Shown here piece by piece: positions 32,798-47,700 of a DNA stretch of 64,000 nucleotides. Within the stretch, counting starts at the first letter, position 1. The number at the start of each line of letters is the position of its first letter. The stretch lies in the NCBI GenBank assembly GCA_946894095.1, contig OX335657.1:16864001-16928000 (forward strand), given 5' to 3'. This DNA is from Incurvaria masculella (taxonomy: Eukaryota > Arthropoda > Insecta > Lepidoptera > Incurvariidae). Below the pieces are notes generated by a model. The model searched no databases. It was given only the letters and a program-made list of their open reading frames with translations, and was not told where the DNA came from. The translations under genes were made by a program, and so were the position numbers.

Positions 32798-35700
32798 GTG
32801 AGTCGAGTTTCGTTTCATTTCGCGTGAGAACGCGGCGAATGTAACCGCCCGTTCCGATGAGATCATTTGGGCTGAGCTTAAGGCGCTAGGACTGGCCAAC
32901 TACTCGCGCCATACAAATGCACTTTCTAACAAATGTAATAATATGTAGTGAAACGCTTCAGAAAATCCAAATAGAACTCCAGACTGATAATGGATTGTTA
33001 ATATTTTTTTATTCCATTATTTATTTAAATAATAATAAAAATAAAAAAGTTGATTTTTCTCATTAGAAATCTGAAAGTAATTCGATTAATAGATATAAGC
33101 AAAAACAGCATATATATGCATAAACAAAACATTCCATTTGCTATTAGATTTCTACATTTAGTCAAAAAAGTTCGGAAATGGACACCATTTCCGCAATGTA
33201 TTTTGTATAGAAAAAGGTAACATACATTAACGAAAATAGGTTGATTAATAGACAAGGAATCATATATTGTAAGAATGACACTTATAATCGTCAGACTTAG
33301 TTAGTTAACTTGGCGTGCCTCGTCTAACTTTGCGATTTGGCTAGTACCAGGGCCTTAATCCGGCACTAGAAAGTATTGCTGGATAGAATACAGAAAACTA
33401 TAACGCATATGTGCCGGCCACGTTACCGGCGAACTTCTTATTACATGATGCGCGCGGGATTATAAATAGACGCAAAACCAAACATTTATTCGTCCTAACT
33501 ATAGATACTGCACATCGATGGCGTCTGATTCAAGCTTGACCGTTGGAGGTCATTTTTTTCGACATTTTTTACGCGTTGGCTTTGTTGCTTTTTTGTTTTA
33601 CTTTTGGCGCGAACGGCTACTCGAAAATCTTCTTATTTATTTTGGTATTTATTTGGTGTAGCAGATATTAGTGAAGTAGATCATAAAAAAACTGTAACTA
33701 AAGTTGTAAATGCGTAATGTAGCTCAGGAGCCCGGGGAATGCCTTCCATGCCAGTGGTTATGGATACGAACCCCGCCCCGTTCATGCAGCACTTTCTTTC
33801 TCTTTCTGAGTTGGATAAGTGCATTTCGTCACGAATTCGAGTTGTTCCATTATTCGGAGGTCTCCTTCTCCTACTAGTTGGTAGGATTAATCCCGCTCGG
33901 TTTGGTACCATCGCATTGGATGACAAGATGGTCGAAGCGGCGTTGGAATATTGTCCGTGTTTTCCATCCAATGCAATGTAGCCGTGCTTAAGAAGTGAGA
34001 GTCCATGTATGGCACCTAATTCCTTCGACAATGCGGTGTGGACTAAAATTTTGAACATGGGTGTGGTCACCCATCCATGTCAAAATACATTAAAAATATG
34101 TTATGTTAGTATAGTATGCATAGTAGCATCGACGCTGATTACAAGCTGAGATAACTGCGAAAATGAATTTAGGGACGAGTTCAGTATTTAGAAACAACTT
34201 GCTGTGTTACCTGGCTCCGCTCGGGTCAATGTCGTTTTGGACTGATGGTCGGGCTGAATTATTTCCTGTATGAAAATAGTCCAAATGGCGGGTCCCAAAG
34301 GATAGTCCAGGGCAATAAATAACATAAAACACAATAATAACAAATCCCTTACATTTTTCCGGCATTTAAAACGTATTCTATGTGTTGATTCAGATAAACA
34401 ACAATATTTGTGCCAAATTTCATGGAAATTCGTTTAGGCGTTTTTGCGTGATTGAATAACAAACATACAAAACCTTCACATTTGTAATATTATCAGGATG
34501 CAATATCATCGCGCAATTTTGCATTATTCGTTCATTTTGTGTATTTGTAATGCCGCCATGTCGCGAAGCTATCTCCCATGTAGGCCATGCAGTAGCGATA
34601 AGTTGGTTTCGAACATAACTAACTTAGCATAGACGTTCATAACAATTTCCAAAATTTTTATTTATTTGTAAAAATCTGCATTTTTCAGTAAAAAATTAAC
34701 GTATAAAAAGAAAAGTTGATTCCAATATTTTTTTATCTATAAGGTATTTAAAAAAAAAATCAAACATAATGTTGTAATTTCCTTTTCCATTTAGATTTCT
34801 TTGGTCAAAACATTTCAGAATTTTAGAACTTTTCTACTTTTTTTATGAAAAATGTAAACAAAAGTCAAAAAAAAGCAAGTGGATAGCTAGAAAAATATGA
34901 TTTATAATAGTTAGACTTAGCTAGTTTACTTGAGGTGCCTCGTCCCACTTGAGTTTTAGCTAGTACCGGCGTGTCCAGTGATGTTCAGTACAGAGCAACA
35001 AATACCGATCTTCGCGTGGGTAGACCGAGGTAATTTAGTGGTCCGATGGATATTCGGATCAGCGACTTAATTATAACGTGTGTTGACAATTTCCTGTCGA
35101 TTCGGAGCGTTCTGCTCGGCGAACAAAGGTTTTTTCTCGTATTCTACCGGACAATGGTTTTTCTGCCGCTAACAATCGGCCGTTGACGGTCAGGAGTGAT
35201 GCTAAAAACCGGCGAAAAAGGTGCGATTCCGTGCGGTTTTTTGCGAGCACAGAAACGGAAGTGTCTTCGCGGATTCTGGGTTTCAAAGGCAATGGTCGAA
35301 TGGGCAGTGGTCATGAAGCATCTTGCAGTCACGCATTTCGTACGCACCGACATTTCAAAGGAGTTGTAGGAGTCTCGCTTCGGACAGACGCACTGAAAAA
35401 CTGAACACGTCCATTTCTTCACCAGTCATCGCCATTTCTGGTCTAAAACCTCCCGTCGTCGACATTTGTAGTCTAAAACCACCAATCGTCGACATATCTG
35501 CAGGTCTATTCCTGGCATTCAGTAATCAGGAATCAGGAATCCTGAGTCTAGAAAACCGCTTTTATAGCGATTTATTTTTCGACGGAAAAGCTTGATTAAT
35601 TAAAGAAACTATGCTCCGGAAATTTTTCGTCAATAAAATCGCTTTGAAAACCACTACAAAAGCGGTCTTCTAGACTCAGGAATCATGATTCCTGATAACG

Positions 35701-38700
35701 CAATGCCTGGAATAAACTCGCTGGTCTAAAACCACCAATCATGTACATTTCTGGTCTAAAAACCACCAATCATCTACATTTCTGGTCTAAAAACCACCAA
35801 TCATCTACATTTCTGGTCTAAAAACCACCAATCATCTACATTTCTGGTCTAAAAACCGCCAGTCATCGGCACTGCACTTGGATTTGTCATGTTTCATCAT
35901 TTGCCAGTTCTACAATCACAGCTAATAAGGAAACAGGAACAGGAAACTTTACTGGATATTATTTTCATTTGCAACGTCCACTGTCCAAGTGCTTGCAGAC
36001 AAATACTGGTAAAAATAATAATAATATGAATTGACGAGAATCAACAATTCATGTGGTAAGTTCATTGGATCATTCCGACTCCAAAAAGGAATGCATTCCC
36101 ATTCCAACTCCACACGTCCGAAATTATCTCCGGAATTAAGGTCCACTGTTACTTCAAGAACCCATCGAAAACCCACAAAAATCTGGAATGGTTAAAATTT
36201 CCACTCCGGAATGGATATAATTTCACTCCCGAATGGTGGTGTAACCATTCCGCATGGAACCACAAAGATCTAATACGGATCTGAGTTTTTATTAAATTTT
36301 TCGAATAAGCCTAAAAAAAGGTCGTGCGGCCGATTTGATCAGTTCTCCTCTGGCATAACTATTATTCTGTATGGAGTTCGCAAACTGGTTTGCTCCAATT
36401 TGGCAACATGTTAGATGGCGGGCATGGTCTTTACAAATAAACTGATATTTGTCATGAACTATTGCATATGACATGAATTTTTTTACTTTATACTTTTGTA
36501 AACTTAGACTAAGTGGACATTGAAAAAAAAACCAGCGGAGTTTCTTGCCAGTTCTCCTTCGCTGGGATTTGCCGAACTGGCTAATGATAAAATATGACAA
36601 ATCCGAGTGCAGTGTACTGTCTATGGATGATGAATAAACAATAACAATAAACAGTTACAAGTCAGCCACCTGGAATTACTATAAAAAGACGGAATGGATA
36701 TAAGTAAATATACTTTTTCCATACTAGGCAGGTACGTCGCTTATTCCAAGAGTTGGGACATATAAATGTATGCAGGTATAATCTAAAACACTTTGTTAGT
36801 AGGAGGCTATGATTACGAGAGGAGGGACCGTAGGAGAATTCCAAATTATGGGTATACAGCGGGTGGCGGAATTGGTTGACGCAATACCCGCGAATGGTAT
36901 GTTTGCTGGTTCAGGTCCAGCCGTATATGTCACATTCCTTGGAATGGATATGGCTTAAGAAGGAGTGGGAACGGGAATAGGTGTCCGTAAGGCTAATAAG
37001 CTTTTGTGAAAAGGAGTATTTTTTTTGTATAGATATTTATTTGGGGCTTAAGCCGTCACCGACTATGCCAGCCCCATAGTGACTTTAAGAATATAGTTTT
37101 CTTCAAGCTATCAGTTATTCCTTAGAGCCAATGGCAGCTTGAAAAAATATATAATTTCCCTAAATTCGCTTGACCCGGGCCTTCCTAATGCTTCCTGTAT
37201 TTTAAAAAATAAATTCATTCGATCTGTGCACAATATCCTTTCAAGTTTCAGTCGAAGCCTCTCGTTCAGAACAGAAAAGGAGTAACTAATTCAGATTTAT
37301 CAGCGAAAGAAGCATTCCGTTTGGCGCTCTATTATGTCTGCCTTCCAGTTTTGACGTTAGCCACTCTTCCCGCCTTAAGGCTGTTCCGACCCATATAAAG
37401 TTGTTTGCACACATAGCGCAAAAAGTATTGCACTTTAAGCCACGAATTAATAATAAAAGTTTAATATAGTCATATTACTTGCAGCGAAAACAATTTCACA
37501 ATTTCAGGATTATTGGTTTTGTTACAATTTATTTAAATACGATTTTTGTTTAACAGCGCCATCTAACGGTGTAAAACTTCTAATCGGCAATTACAACGAA
37601 ACCATTAAACCTGAAATTGTAAATATGTTTTCGCTGCAACTACTATGGCTATATTTAATATTTTTGACGAATTCGTGCCTTAAAGTGCAATACTTTTTTG
37701 CGTTCTGTGTAAAAAAAAAACATTGTATGGGTCGGAACATCCTTAAGCTATGCTCCCCATACAAACGTAGTTTACTAATCATTTGGAAACCGCTATTCCA
37801 ATAAAATTGATATTTAATATCTAATATCAGGTAACAAATATCTGTGTCTGCATGCTTTTGTTTTTTTGAAAAATCCAAACCGAATGAAATGAATGCAAAA
37901 AGAAAATCTTCATACGAATTTTGTTTTCTCTGTGGTTTGACCCAGAATACATTTACCGAAAAAACAAAGGCATGTAGACACAGATATTTGTAGCCTCATA
38001 TTAGATACCAAATATCAAGTAAGTTGGAACAGTGGTTTTCAAATAATTAGTAAACTACGTTTGTATGGGAGGCGAAATTTTCAGGTGCTTACGGGCCGAC
38101 CTTAAGAGTCCGTATGCTTCGCAACAGCGTTACGGCACAGTTACGGGGAGGCCGCGCGTGCGTACAGGCAGAGGTGATGTCACCCACCAGTTCGCGAACC
38201 GACCGACCTTCTAGGACCGGCCCGGGCTATGTGGAGCGCACCGAGATCCTTGTCTATTGTGCGAGGCGGACGCTTCAATGCTCCTTGCAAAAACATGTCA
38301 CGGATAGCTGACGAAATTGGCCAGTTTAATAATGTATTTATTAACCCACTTGACGACGTCGTCTCGGAGAAATTGATGAATGTGGAAATTTAATTTTAGT
38401 CTAGTCGAGAAAATAATTGGAAAAAGGAGGAAACAAGACTCTAACAAGAATACTTAAAAAAACATATGCACAGCTAAATTTGTAATTTTATCATTATATT
38501 TATAACATTTTATTTGTCTTAGGGCCGATTTTTCAGTACTCAGATAGTACTTATCGGACTAATAGTATAAATGCACGTTGCTCAAAATACGGATAGTAAT
38601 TGGCGGAGAATTATATTTTCTATAATAATTATCTGACCAAAATTTAACTAATGAACATATGGACTTAATAATACGGATAGATAAGCCAAAGCGTAAATAA

Positions 38701-41700
38701 ATCCGTCGAATAGTTATCTGGCTGTTTATCAGACTATTGAAAAATAAGCCCTTAATTAATGACTAAACATTGCTTTTATTAAAACGACGGATTTTCACAT
38801 TTTCACTATTGCATCCGCCTTAACAGAGGGCATGTTAACAGTTTATTTAAACAAACTCCAAATACATTGTAGATTTGCAATATTTACTTTGACCTAGAGA
38901 CGTAATTTGTTAGCGGTATAGCAAATTGGCCCCTTTATCATTGTATCTATTCGCGTAGTCGACAAACACCACCCGAGCTACGTTTGAAACTGAGAATATA
39001 TTACTTTTATGTTCTGTAATATAGTTTTAATTTAAAAATATTAATCAAACATTTAAATTCTATATTGAAATCTTTGACGAAGGCTATTTTTTGCTCGAAC
39101 TTTTATAACTAACTGAACTAAGTCTACACATGTCATGTATTTTCTTTTGACGTATCCAAGTGTGCATAGTCACCATAAGGAAAAACGAAATAAATATTAT
39201 ACAAGAATATTTAGACTGAAGCATTGCAATAGGATTTTGCAAATAATCAGATATTTTTTGGTCTGGACATTCGCCGTAAGCAAGAATTGAACCTCCGACC
39301 TCGGAACATGTGCCTATTGCTCTACGGCTGAGCTATTCAGACAATTACGACGACGAATTCAGCCAATAAAAATTCCTTAGCGCAGGATTAATACGCGAAT
39401 CAAGCGCCATCTAGTAGTGGGTAATAAGCATGTTGTCGGCCGGAATAGAATCGAGAAATTCTTCGGTTGGCGTAATTGCTCTGTACCCGAAGTCTCGGTT
39501 GTCACCTAATTTGGCGTTACGGCAAACCGATCGACTGGCGGTTTCAAATGTATGGAGAAATTGAAGAGCGCGCGCAGTGGGCGTTAAGCGAACTAACATT
39601 TGCGAGTCCGAGATGATTTGACAGCTTACTCAACGTTGCCGTAAATACGTCGACGTTGCCGTTTACGTCCACTCCGCGTTTTCATACAAATCGAAAGTCC
39701 GCGTTTGACTTTGACAGCTTGAAGAAGTAAAACCACAGAATATCTAGTTAGAACTTGTATGGAGTTTGACGTTTTTACGGCACTTCGAAGTTACGTAAAC
39801 GCCAATTTAGGTGAGAACTGAGACTATTGGCTCTCAATTGGCTCAGCGTAAAAAGAGTGGAAATGCAATCCAAACGCCGGCCGCCGCAAGTTCGAATCCT
39901 GCAGCAGGCGAATATTCTGATTGTTTCCAAAACAAGATTACAATGGTTCAATGTAGACGTTCGGGTATCCGTAACGGTAATGTCGCATCCATTAATATAA
40001 AAACAATATTTTTGACGAATTTTTTTTTCCTAGCCAACGAATACGATCAACAACTTCGGTCAGGAACATTCCTCTGCTTATTCGCATCTTTCGTGATCTC
40101 GGGCAAGAATAGAACTCGACCTTCGCACGATTTTTACGAAAACATTATATTCACCCATGGTGTAATAATATGAGCTCACTGACTATCAAAAGTAAGAGGC
40201 ATAGACATAGTACGCGCAGGTATGTCTTTATATTTCAACTCGATGTTCAGTATATAATATGTGGTTTGATCGTCAACACTATAGCTAATCAAATCATGCA
40301 TACAATGAGCTATTATGACCATAGCAATATTAATTATTATAATAGTTAACGACGTCTGTGTTCTTAAATAAGTTAAAGTTTAATAAGTTTTTTATAAACG
40401 TAAGACTTGTACTTTACTACATAATATTAAAGATAAGATTTATGTATAGACTAGGAGGTCGCAACAAAAATGGTAACGATAACGTAAATGGCTGAAACTG
40501 TGTTCACAGCATAAAGACCATCCCTCTGATGCTAAATGTGTCAGTCTGCCTGCACCAAGTGGTTGCGTTGCCTAGATAAGGCGCCTGAAAAATTAGTTAT
40601 CGTGATAAAAAAAAATGTGATATGTATAACATAATATGTATAATGTATAATAAGGATTAGTACATACTTGCTTATTAACACCAAAACTGAACAAATCTTT
40701 GGTCCATTTCGTAGTTATAGGCGATTTAGGTTATAGATATAACTTGAAGTATATTTAAAGTATATAATCAAGAATTCGAGTGGTTATTGTTGTATAATTA
40801 ATGGATATCAATATTTCCAGACAATCAGCATATTCATTAGCCGGTGCATACCAACATGTATTTTGTATAACCAATCTAGCTAACGCAACCACTTGGCGCA
40901 GGCAGACCGACACATTTAGCATCAGAGGGTTGGTCTCTAACACGTGAACCTAGATTCAGCCATTTACATTATCGTGACCAAAAATGTCGTGACCTCCCGG
41001 AATAGTAGGTTTGAATTTATAGGAATGCCCATTTGATTGAAAATACCATCGGATATATCTTGAGGAAGAAGTCTACAGCCTGAAGATTCTTAAAAACATT
41101 TACTTATTCTGTGGCAGAACTAAAAAATACCCGTCTGCCCGGACCATGCTAGCAAGATTTTGCATATGTAACTATAGCCACTATAATAAGTTTTTAGATT
41201 TACACCGTCGCTGTAGATAATGTTTTGAAAACTTGCGGTTTTTCGGGGCAACGAAGTGGCCCTGACGATGCTTCCGTCGTTGGAGGCGAAACATGTCGGC
41301 CAAGCACGGCATTGCACACCGGAAAACCGTAAAATTTCAAAACATTACTATGAGTAATCATAAAAGTAAGTTATTCACATTCACAGAGTATGCATTTCTA
41401 TTGCTCTACTCCTGACCTATCCAGCCAATCACGTCAGTCAATGAAAACGGGGCCCCAACACAAGAAACGTATTTTTTTATTAATTGAGTTTCAGCGACAT
41501 CTACATTTGAAGCATTGTAATCAGATTTTGAAAATAATCTGAAAAAGTATTGGTCGTGACATTCGTCGGAAGCAGGACTTGAACCTGCGACCTTTGCATT
41601 ACATGGGATAGCTCAGTTGGTTTAGAGCAGTAGACATCAAGTCACGACCAATACTTTTTCAGATTATTTTCAAAATCTGATTACAATGCTTAAAATGTAG

Positions 41701-44700
41701 ATGTTGCTGAAACTCAAATTAATAAGATAACGGTTATGTCGTATCCATTAAATACATAAAATTATCACGTATTTTTTTGTTTTAAATCTTGTACGACAGT
41801 AAGTGTGAGTGCGACCTGCGCTTGGCGGTTTTTTATTTTCAGATCTACCTATTAATTTAAACCATATAATACTAATTTAACACAGACCATTTGTAGAGTA
41901 GGAATAAAAACGCATGCGTTTCTACAATATTTATCAATGATTGATACATGCAAAACCCATAGTTTTTGTTTTGAAGGAAAACAACGCACCTCACATATTT
42001 GCGTTGTGGGCGCGGCGAGGCGTGTCAGGTCAGCATGCCGTGCTATAAATATCCCTGACATATTCGGGTCTTCAATTAAGTGTACGCCGACAGCCAGCAT
42101 GGACAGTTTACTATGGAACGTCGAAAGATAATTTGCGCTAGTCGGAGATCCAAAAATACAAAAAACCGCTTTTTAAAGCGGTCCGTAGCTCCGGTAGTGG
42201 GTTCCATCTAGCACCGCGCATGCCCAACATGGGTTTTTCTTTCTAAGTTCGATAAGTTCATTTCGTCACGACTGTGAGCTGTTCCATGATTCGGAATTCA
42301 TGTAAAACTGTAGGTTCCCTTCGCTACTAGGTGGTAGCGTAAAGAGAGTCGTTACTCTATCAATTCCTATAACTGTTTCCATGCTCTTAATGTATTACTA
42401 GGTTTTGGAAATTTTGGATTAAAAAATATGTAATTGAAATCGATGTCTCTATGTTATAACATTTTTGATATACCTTTTATATTGGAAAATATTGGCTGAT
42501 CAACATTGGAAAAAAGTTTTTCGTTTTTTTTTCTGCAAAATACAGATATTTACAAAAAAAAAAAAACCAAACATACGGACATAGAATGAAGCTTTCTCAA
42601 GCGATACAACAAATTTGATTAAAATCTAATGGACAATGGACAATGGACAAAGCATGGATTCCTTAAAATTATCGAATATTAAATTTCCTGTGTCTTAATG
42701 ACAGCCCTAAACGCGCCCGAGCTACATAAAAAAATAGATGTTTGAAGCGGCAATTAGTTATCCGTGTTTTCCATCCATTTCACTGTAGCCGTGTTCATAG
42801 AGGGAAGGTCCTGGCGTGGCATCTAGTGCTTTGGGAATGAAACCCCATGAGGTTTATATTTTGACAGTAGGTGTGGTACTAGCCATCCGTGTCTAGTCCC
42901 ATAAAAAATCATAATATCTTCGTGGAATTAGTAACGTAACATTGGTTTTATTTAACAGTAAGGATGCTTTTAAAGTTTGTATGTCAAGTTCAAATGCCTA
43001 ATAATTTTTTAAATTACATTTTCGCACAGACATACCTCTACACAGACATTAAACTCGATGAAATGAAGTTTTTTTTTTTATTATTTTCTGGTTTAAGATA
43101 ACGAAAATACATGTGATCATCTGTTTACGTTTACATCGGAGGATGGCCGAAACACGTACTCTTAACAAACCATTTTTAGGGTTCCGTACCCAAAGAGTAC
43201 CAACGGAACCCTATTACCAAGCCTCCGCTGTCCGTCCGTCCGTTCGTCTGTCACGGGGCTGTATCTCGTGAACCGTAATAGGTAGGCAGCTGAATTTTTC
43301 ACAGAGTGTGTATTTATTTTGCCGCTGTAACAAATAGGTAAAATTAGAAAAATATAAAAATTCATACAAAAAACCTTATTATTTTTGTTAAAACTTTTAT
43401 AATTGTACGGAACCCTTCATGTGCGAGTCCGACTCGCACTTGGCCGGTCTTTTTAGGGCCGCTCGCGATGTTGTTCACGAATCGTTCATCACCGACGCGT
43501 TCTGGTGGTTCGGATTGTGACGTCACGCAAAAATAAGATGGCGTCCGACAGCGTGGCGTAGGCGGTTCTCACGTTTTCAATTAGCCTTCCATCTAGCGTT
43601 CTATTTCATAGAAATACCTACGAGAATACACTTTCCACGCATAAAAACTTGCCTTTCGCACTTGATTGCAATTATCCAATCCATTTCAATCCAATTCCAA
43701 TTATCCTTCCATCTGGCGTTCTATTTAATAGAAATACCTACGAGAATACACTTTCCACGCATTTAAAAACTTGCCTTTCGCACTTGATTGCAATCAGTAC
43801 AATAAGGGCGTAGGTGAACGTTTAATTTTGTTTAAAAATAACCACGATTTCCGATAATCAAAACATTTAATGTGTAGATTGATGGTCTAGCTATAATTAA
43901 AAGCTAATTCTTGGCTATCAAATCGGGCAAATATTCATAAACAATTATTTATTTATTTATATATTTATTTAATAGATCGACATACAGAATCATACACTTA
44001 ACATTACTAGGATAACATAATAAAACAAGAATTACGTGTACATTCTACGAGATGTCAATACAGCATGCGTAAATCATCATCAAACTAATCAATTAAAAAA
44101 CCAAAAGCTGAAAACAGATAATAATAAAAGTAAAGGTAAAGTAAAAGTAAAAGTAAAAATGCAAAAAACAGACAAAAGAAAATAAAAGAACAATGAAACG
44201 ACAAAGTCCAATTGACAAACATAATATTTGTTTGAAAAAATAACGAGTGTGTCAGATATTTACCGTTAAAACTTTAAATATAGATAGTCCACCAATGTTG
44301 TATTGTTGGAAATTTTAAAAGAAAGTAAAAAAGTTTCTAAAAATAATAAAAAAAATTTTTAATTACGCCCTTATGTACCTCATTGAAATCAGGTGATATC
44401 ACGCCCCTAAGATTATTAAATTAAATTCTATGAAATGTTTTGCTGCAGATAGTATTTTTGTTAAATAGGACGCCAGATGGAACGTAAATTGGATGCGTGT
44501 GAACGTTCTTGAAAACAATTCGGGGTAACCCATGGGGAGCCCGATAACTTCCGTATTTAGGTGTGGCATTGTAGCGTGATGTTATGCCATAAAACAGCTA
44601 GTTTTTTTGTTATCTAGTAAAATAGCTCTCACCTTTTTTATTAGCACGCGACAAAGCGTCGAGTCGTTGGGAGTATTTCGTTTCACTCACCACTTACATT

Positions 44701-47700
44701 TATACGTATTTAAGGTTTTTATAATCACGTCCATTAATAAAGGTATTACTATAATCGTTATTTTTTATAAGAAAAAAAAAAGGTTTCGTTTTTATTGTTT
44801 GGTGTTTGATTGTAATTTGAGGTTAATCAACAACATCTTCATTGAAGCTTTATTCTAATGTTTTTGTCACTCGAATATATTTCTTAAAATTTATATAGTA
44901 TGAAAGCCCACAGTACATTTGAGTTATAATTCTTCTTTCTGACTATTTCCTGGATTAAGCTTGTTAAGAGTATCTCCAAATTCAGGACGCGTGTGAGGCG
45001 TCTCCATTATATGGCTATTTTGTGACTAATTTGCATTTAAAAAGAATCAGCTTTAACAGAAATAAATATCAGAAGCAATAAAAATACTAATTCATCAAAA
45101 AATACTCGTCTCTTCTGTTTTGTTTTTAAAGTGTAATAATTTTAGATGCTTCAATTATTCTTGCAGTAACAACCGAACTTTGAACAAGGTCCTGGAATCA
45201 CTATACCGCTGTTACCCAGCCTAGTAATTTTACTGCAACATCTATAGATGGATTAAACAGACATATAGAACTTTTGACAAATGAATAAATGGTAAAACAT
45301 ATTTAGTCTTCCCACACCACGCAGCGTTAATTCCTTAGATCTAGTTGCACAACGAGGCATAAACATTACAATTACGTCATCGTGATTAAACGTGTCATTT
45401 TATGTGAAAAATATTGAAGGTAGCTCAATCTATGCATTTCACGAAAAGGTACGTTTTTAATTAGAGGTTAACTCAGTTTAACTTTGACATCTCTAACTGC
45501 AAATGGGCCTTAGTAATTTCTTTCTCGCTCAACATAACGACATGACCCTCTGCGTGTCGCAGGAAGGCATGAGAGTTAACCTAATTAATGGATCGTTTGA
45601 CATTTGACTCCATCATTGGTAACCCTTTGTCATTCATCATGGTACAGTTTCTTACTATTACCACATAGTTACGATGAGTGACTGGAGAGAAAATCAAATA
45701 GTCGCTTTTTAACAGTTCTATCAATTTCGTTTAATCTTTAAATGACATACGCTTATAATGTAACAATTAGACACACAGGGTCAACTGACGGATGAGACCA
45801 AAACTGTTTCACAGAAAATGTGCTAATTTTTTTTTATAATTCAAAAACATGCCTAAAACACCATGCAGTTCAAAAATAATGATCGGAAGTTATGTTTTAA
45901 GTTTTACTTTTAAATAATGAGGAAAAGTTAAGAAATATGATCCACAAAGAATCAGGGCATCTCCTCTCAGTTACGAGAAAAAAATAGTATCTGCCCGGGT
46001 TTTTTACGCCGGTTCAGATAACAATATATAAAACACAGGTCACAATACTTTATTTCTTCACTCACTTGCTTGCTCACCGGGCAGTTCATGGTAGCACTCT
46101 AGATCTGGGGGTCAATTCAGAGCAAGAGTGAGTTCGAGTTCGGGAGTGAGTTAACCTAAAAATAGCTGTCAAATATATTATTATTTAAATAACGGAACCG
46201 TTATTTATACTTTCAACATATTTACGGGACAAACCAGATTTTTACCCAACTGTAATGATGTTCTAGAAGTGTGGAAACAGTAACTATTTAAAAAAGTGAG
46301 TTGATATTTAGTGACGAATTCGAACTCACTCTTACTCTGAATGGACCCCCTGTGTTCTTAAAAAAGGATGAATGTGGTAGCCGAAAAGAAGAAAAATCCT
46401 GCCTCCACACAACTCTAAAAGATATAGGCAGACGTGTAACACGAGTAATTATGAGTACCAAACTACTGAACCGATTTTGATAATTATATGCGACCAACTA
46501 GAAAGTATACCCTTTCAAACAAAAAAAGAGTTTTCCAAATCGGTCTAGGCGTCATCGAGTAATCGGGGAACATACATAAAAAAGCAAAGATTCCGACGAA
46601 TTGAGAACCTCCTGCTTTGGTTGAAGTCGGTAAAAAAACCGGCCAAGTGCGAGTCGGACTCGCACACTAAGGGTTCCGTACCATTAATACAAACAAAAAA
46701 AATCAGGTTTTTTGTATGGGGCCCCCTTTAATTCTAATTATTTTTTAATTTTTCCTATTTGTTGTTATAGCATAAAATAAATATACAATCTGTGAAAATG
46801 TCAGCTGTCTATCTGTTACGGTAACGGAGATACAGCCCTGTGACAGACAGACGGACGGACGGACAGCGGAGGCTTAGTAATAGGTTTCCGTTGGCACCCT
46901 TTGGGTACGGAACCCTAAAAATCAACTAAAGCGCTTTCAGGGGAATATTTATTGCAATGCAATTTACCTTTCTTTTAAACGTAAACCATCTCATTTGCAT
47001 AGATGTTATCGGGCCCCCTAACCTGGCGTGCCCAGCGGCGACATTTACAACCGCGTCGGATGTTTTCCTTCAGCGGAATTAGCATATTGTAGCCAGCAAG
47101 CGTTTGTACTACACGGCGGAGACGGAAGGCGATATCTGTAGGAACGTACACACCACGGAGAACCGACTGAGGCGCTGCTTCGCGCGCCAGCGCGAGTCCG
47201 ACTCGCTTACGAAGGGTTCCGTACCATCGTACATGATACAGATAAGTTTTCTGAATAATTAGAAACATTATCGTCACATAAAACGATTTGTCGTTTTACT
47301 TTGACGTTACCATGAAAAGAACAAAGAACAAAAGTAACGGTTTTTTTTTAAATAACCCAACGGTTTATTAAAATTTATTTGGATTAACCAGATATTGTCC
47401 GAAATATGATGTCGAAGTGGGTGAACGTTTTTTAGTAAAGAATTTAGCGTAGAACTCATTTTGTACCGTTTTGTACCGAACTGTCAAATTTACAAGTCTC
47501 GATACGATTGAAGAAAAATATAAGATTGTCAAACATTTTCAATAAACGCGACATGTATATGTTGATATTATTTTAACGAAGACATATCTTTCTGCAAAAG
47601 GCCTTAGATATTGGGTGATTTGGTACAGAAAAGAAGTGCTAATTGCACCACTTCCCAAGTTCGATAAATGTTTGAGTATAGGCCACGTGAGCAATAATTT

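Noticed and set aside
39280..39345. Possible tRNA gene on the minus strand
   Set aside because: A- and B-box-like parts exist, but no paired acceptor stem was found and the sequence continues into SINE S2 body.
41852..42131. Open frames on both strands (82 codons minus, 64 codons plus)
   Set aside because: No domain motif or splice context; the only support is a promoter-like site, reported separately at low interest.
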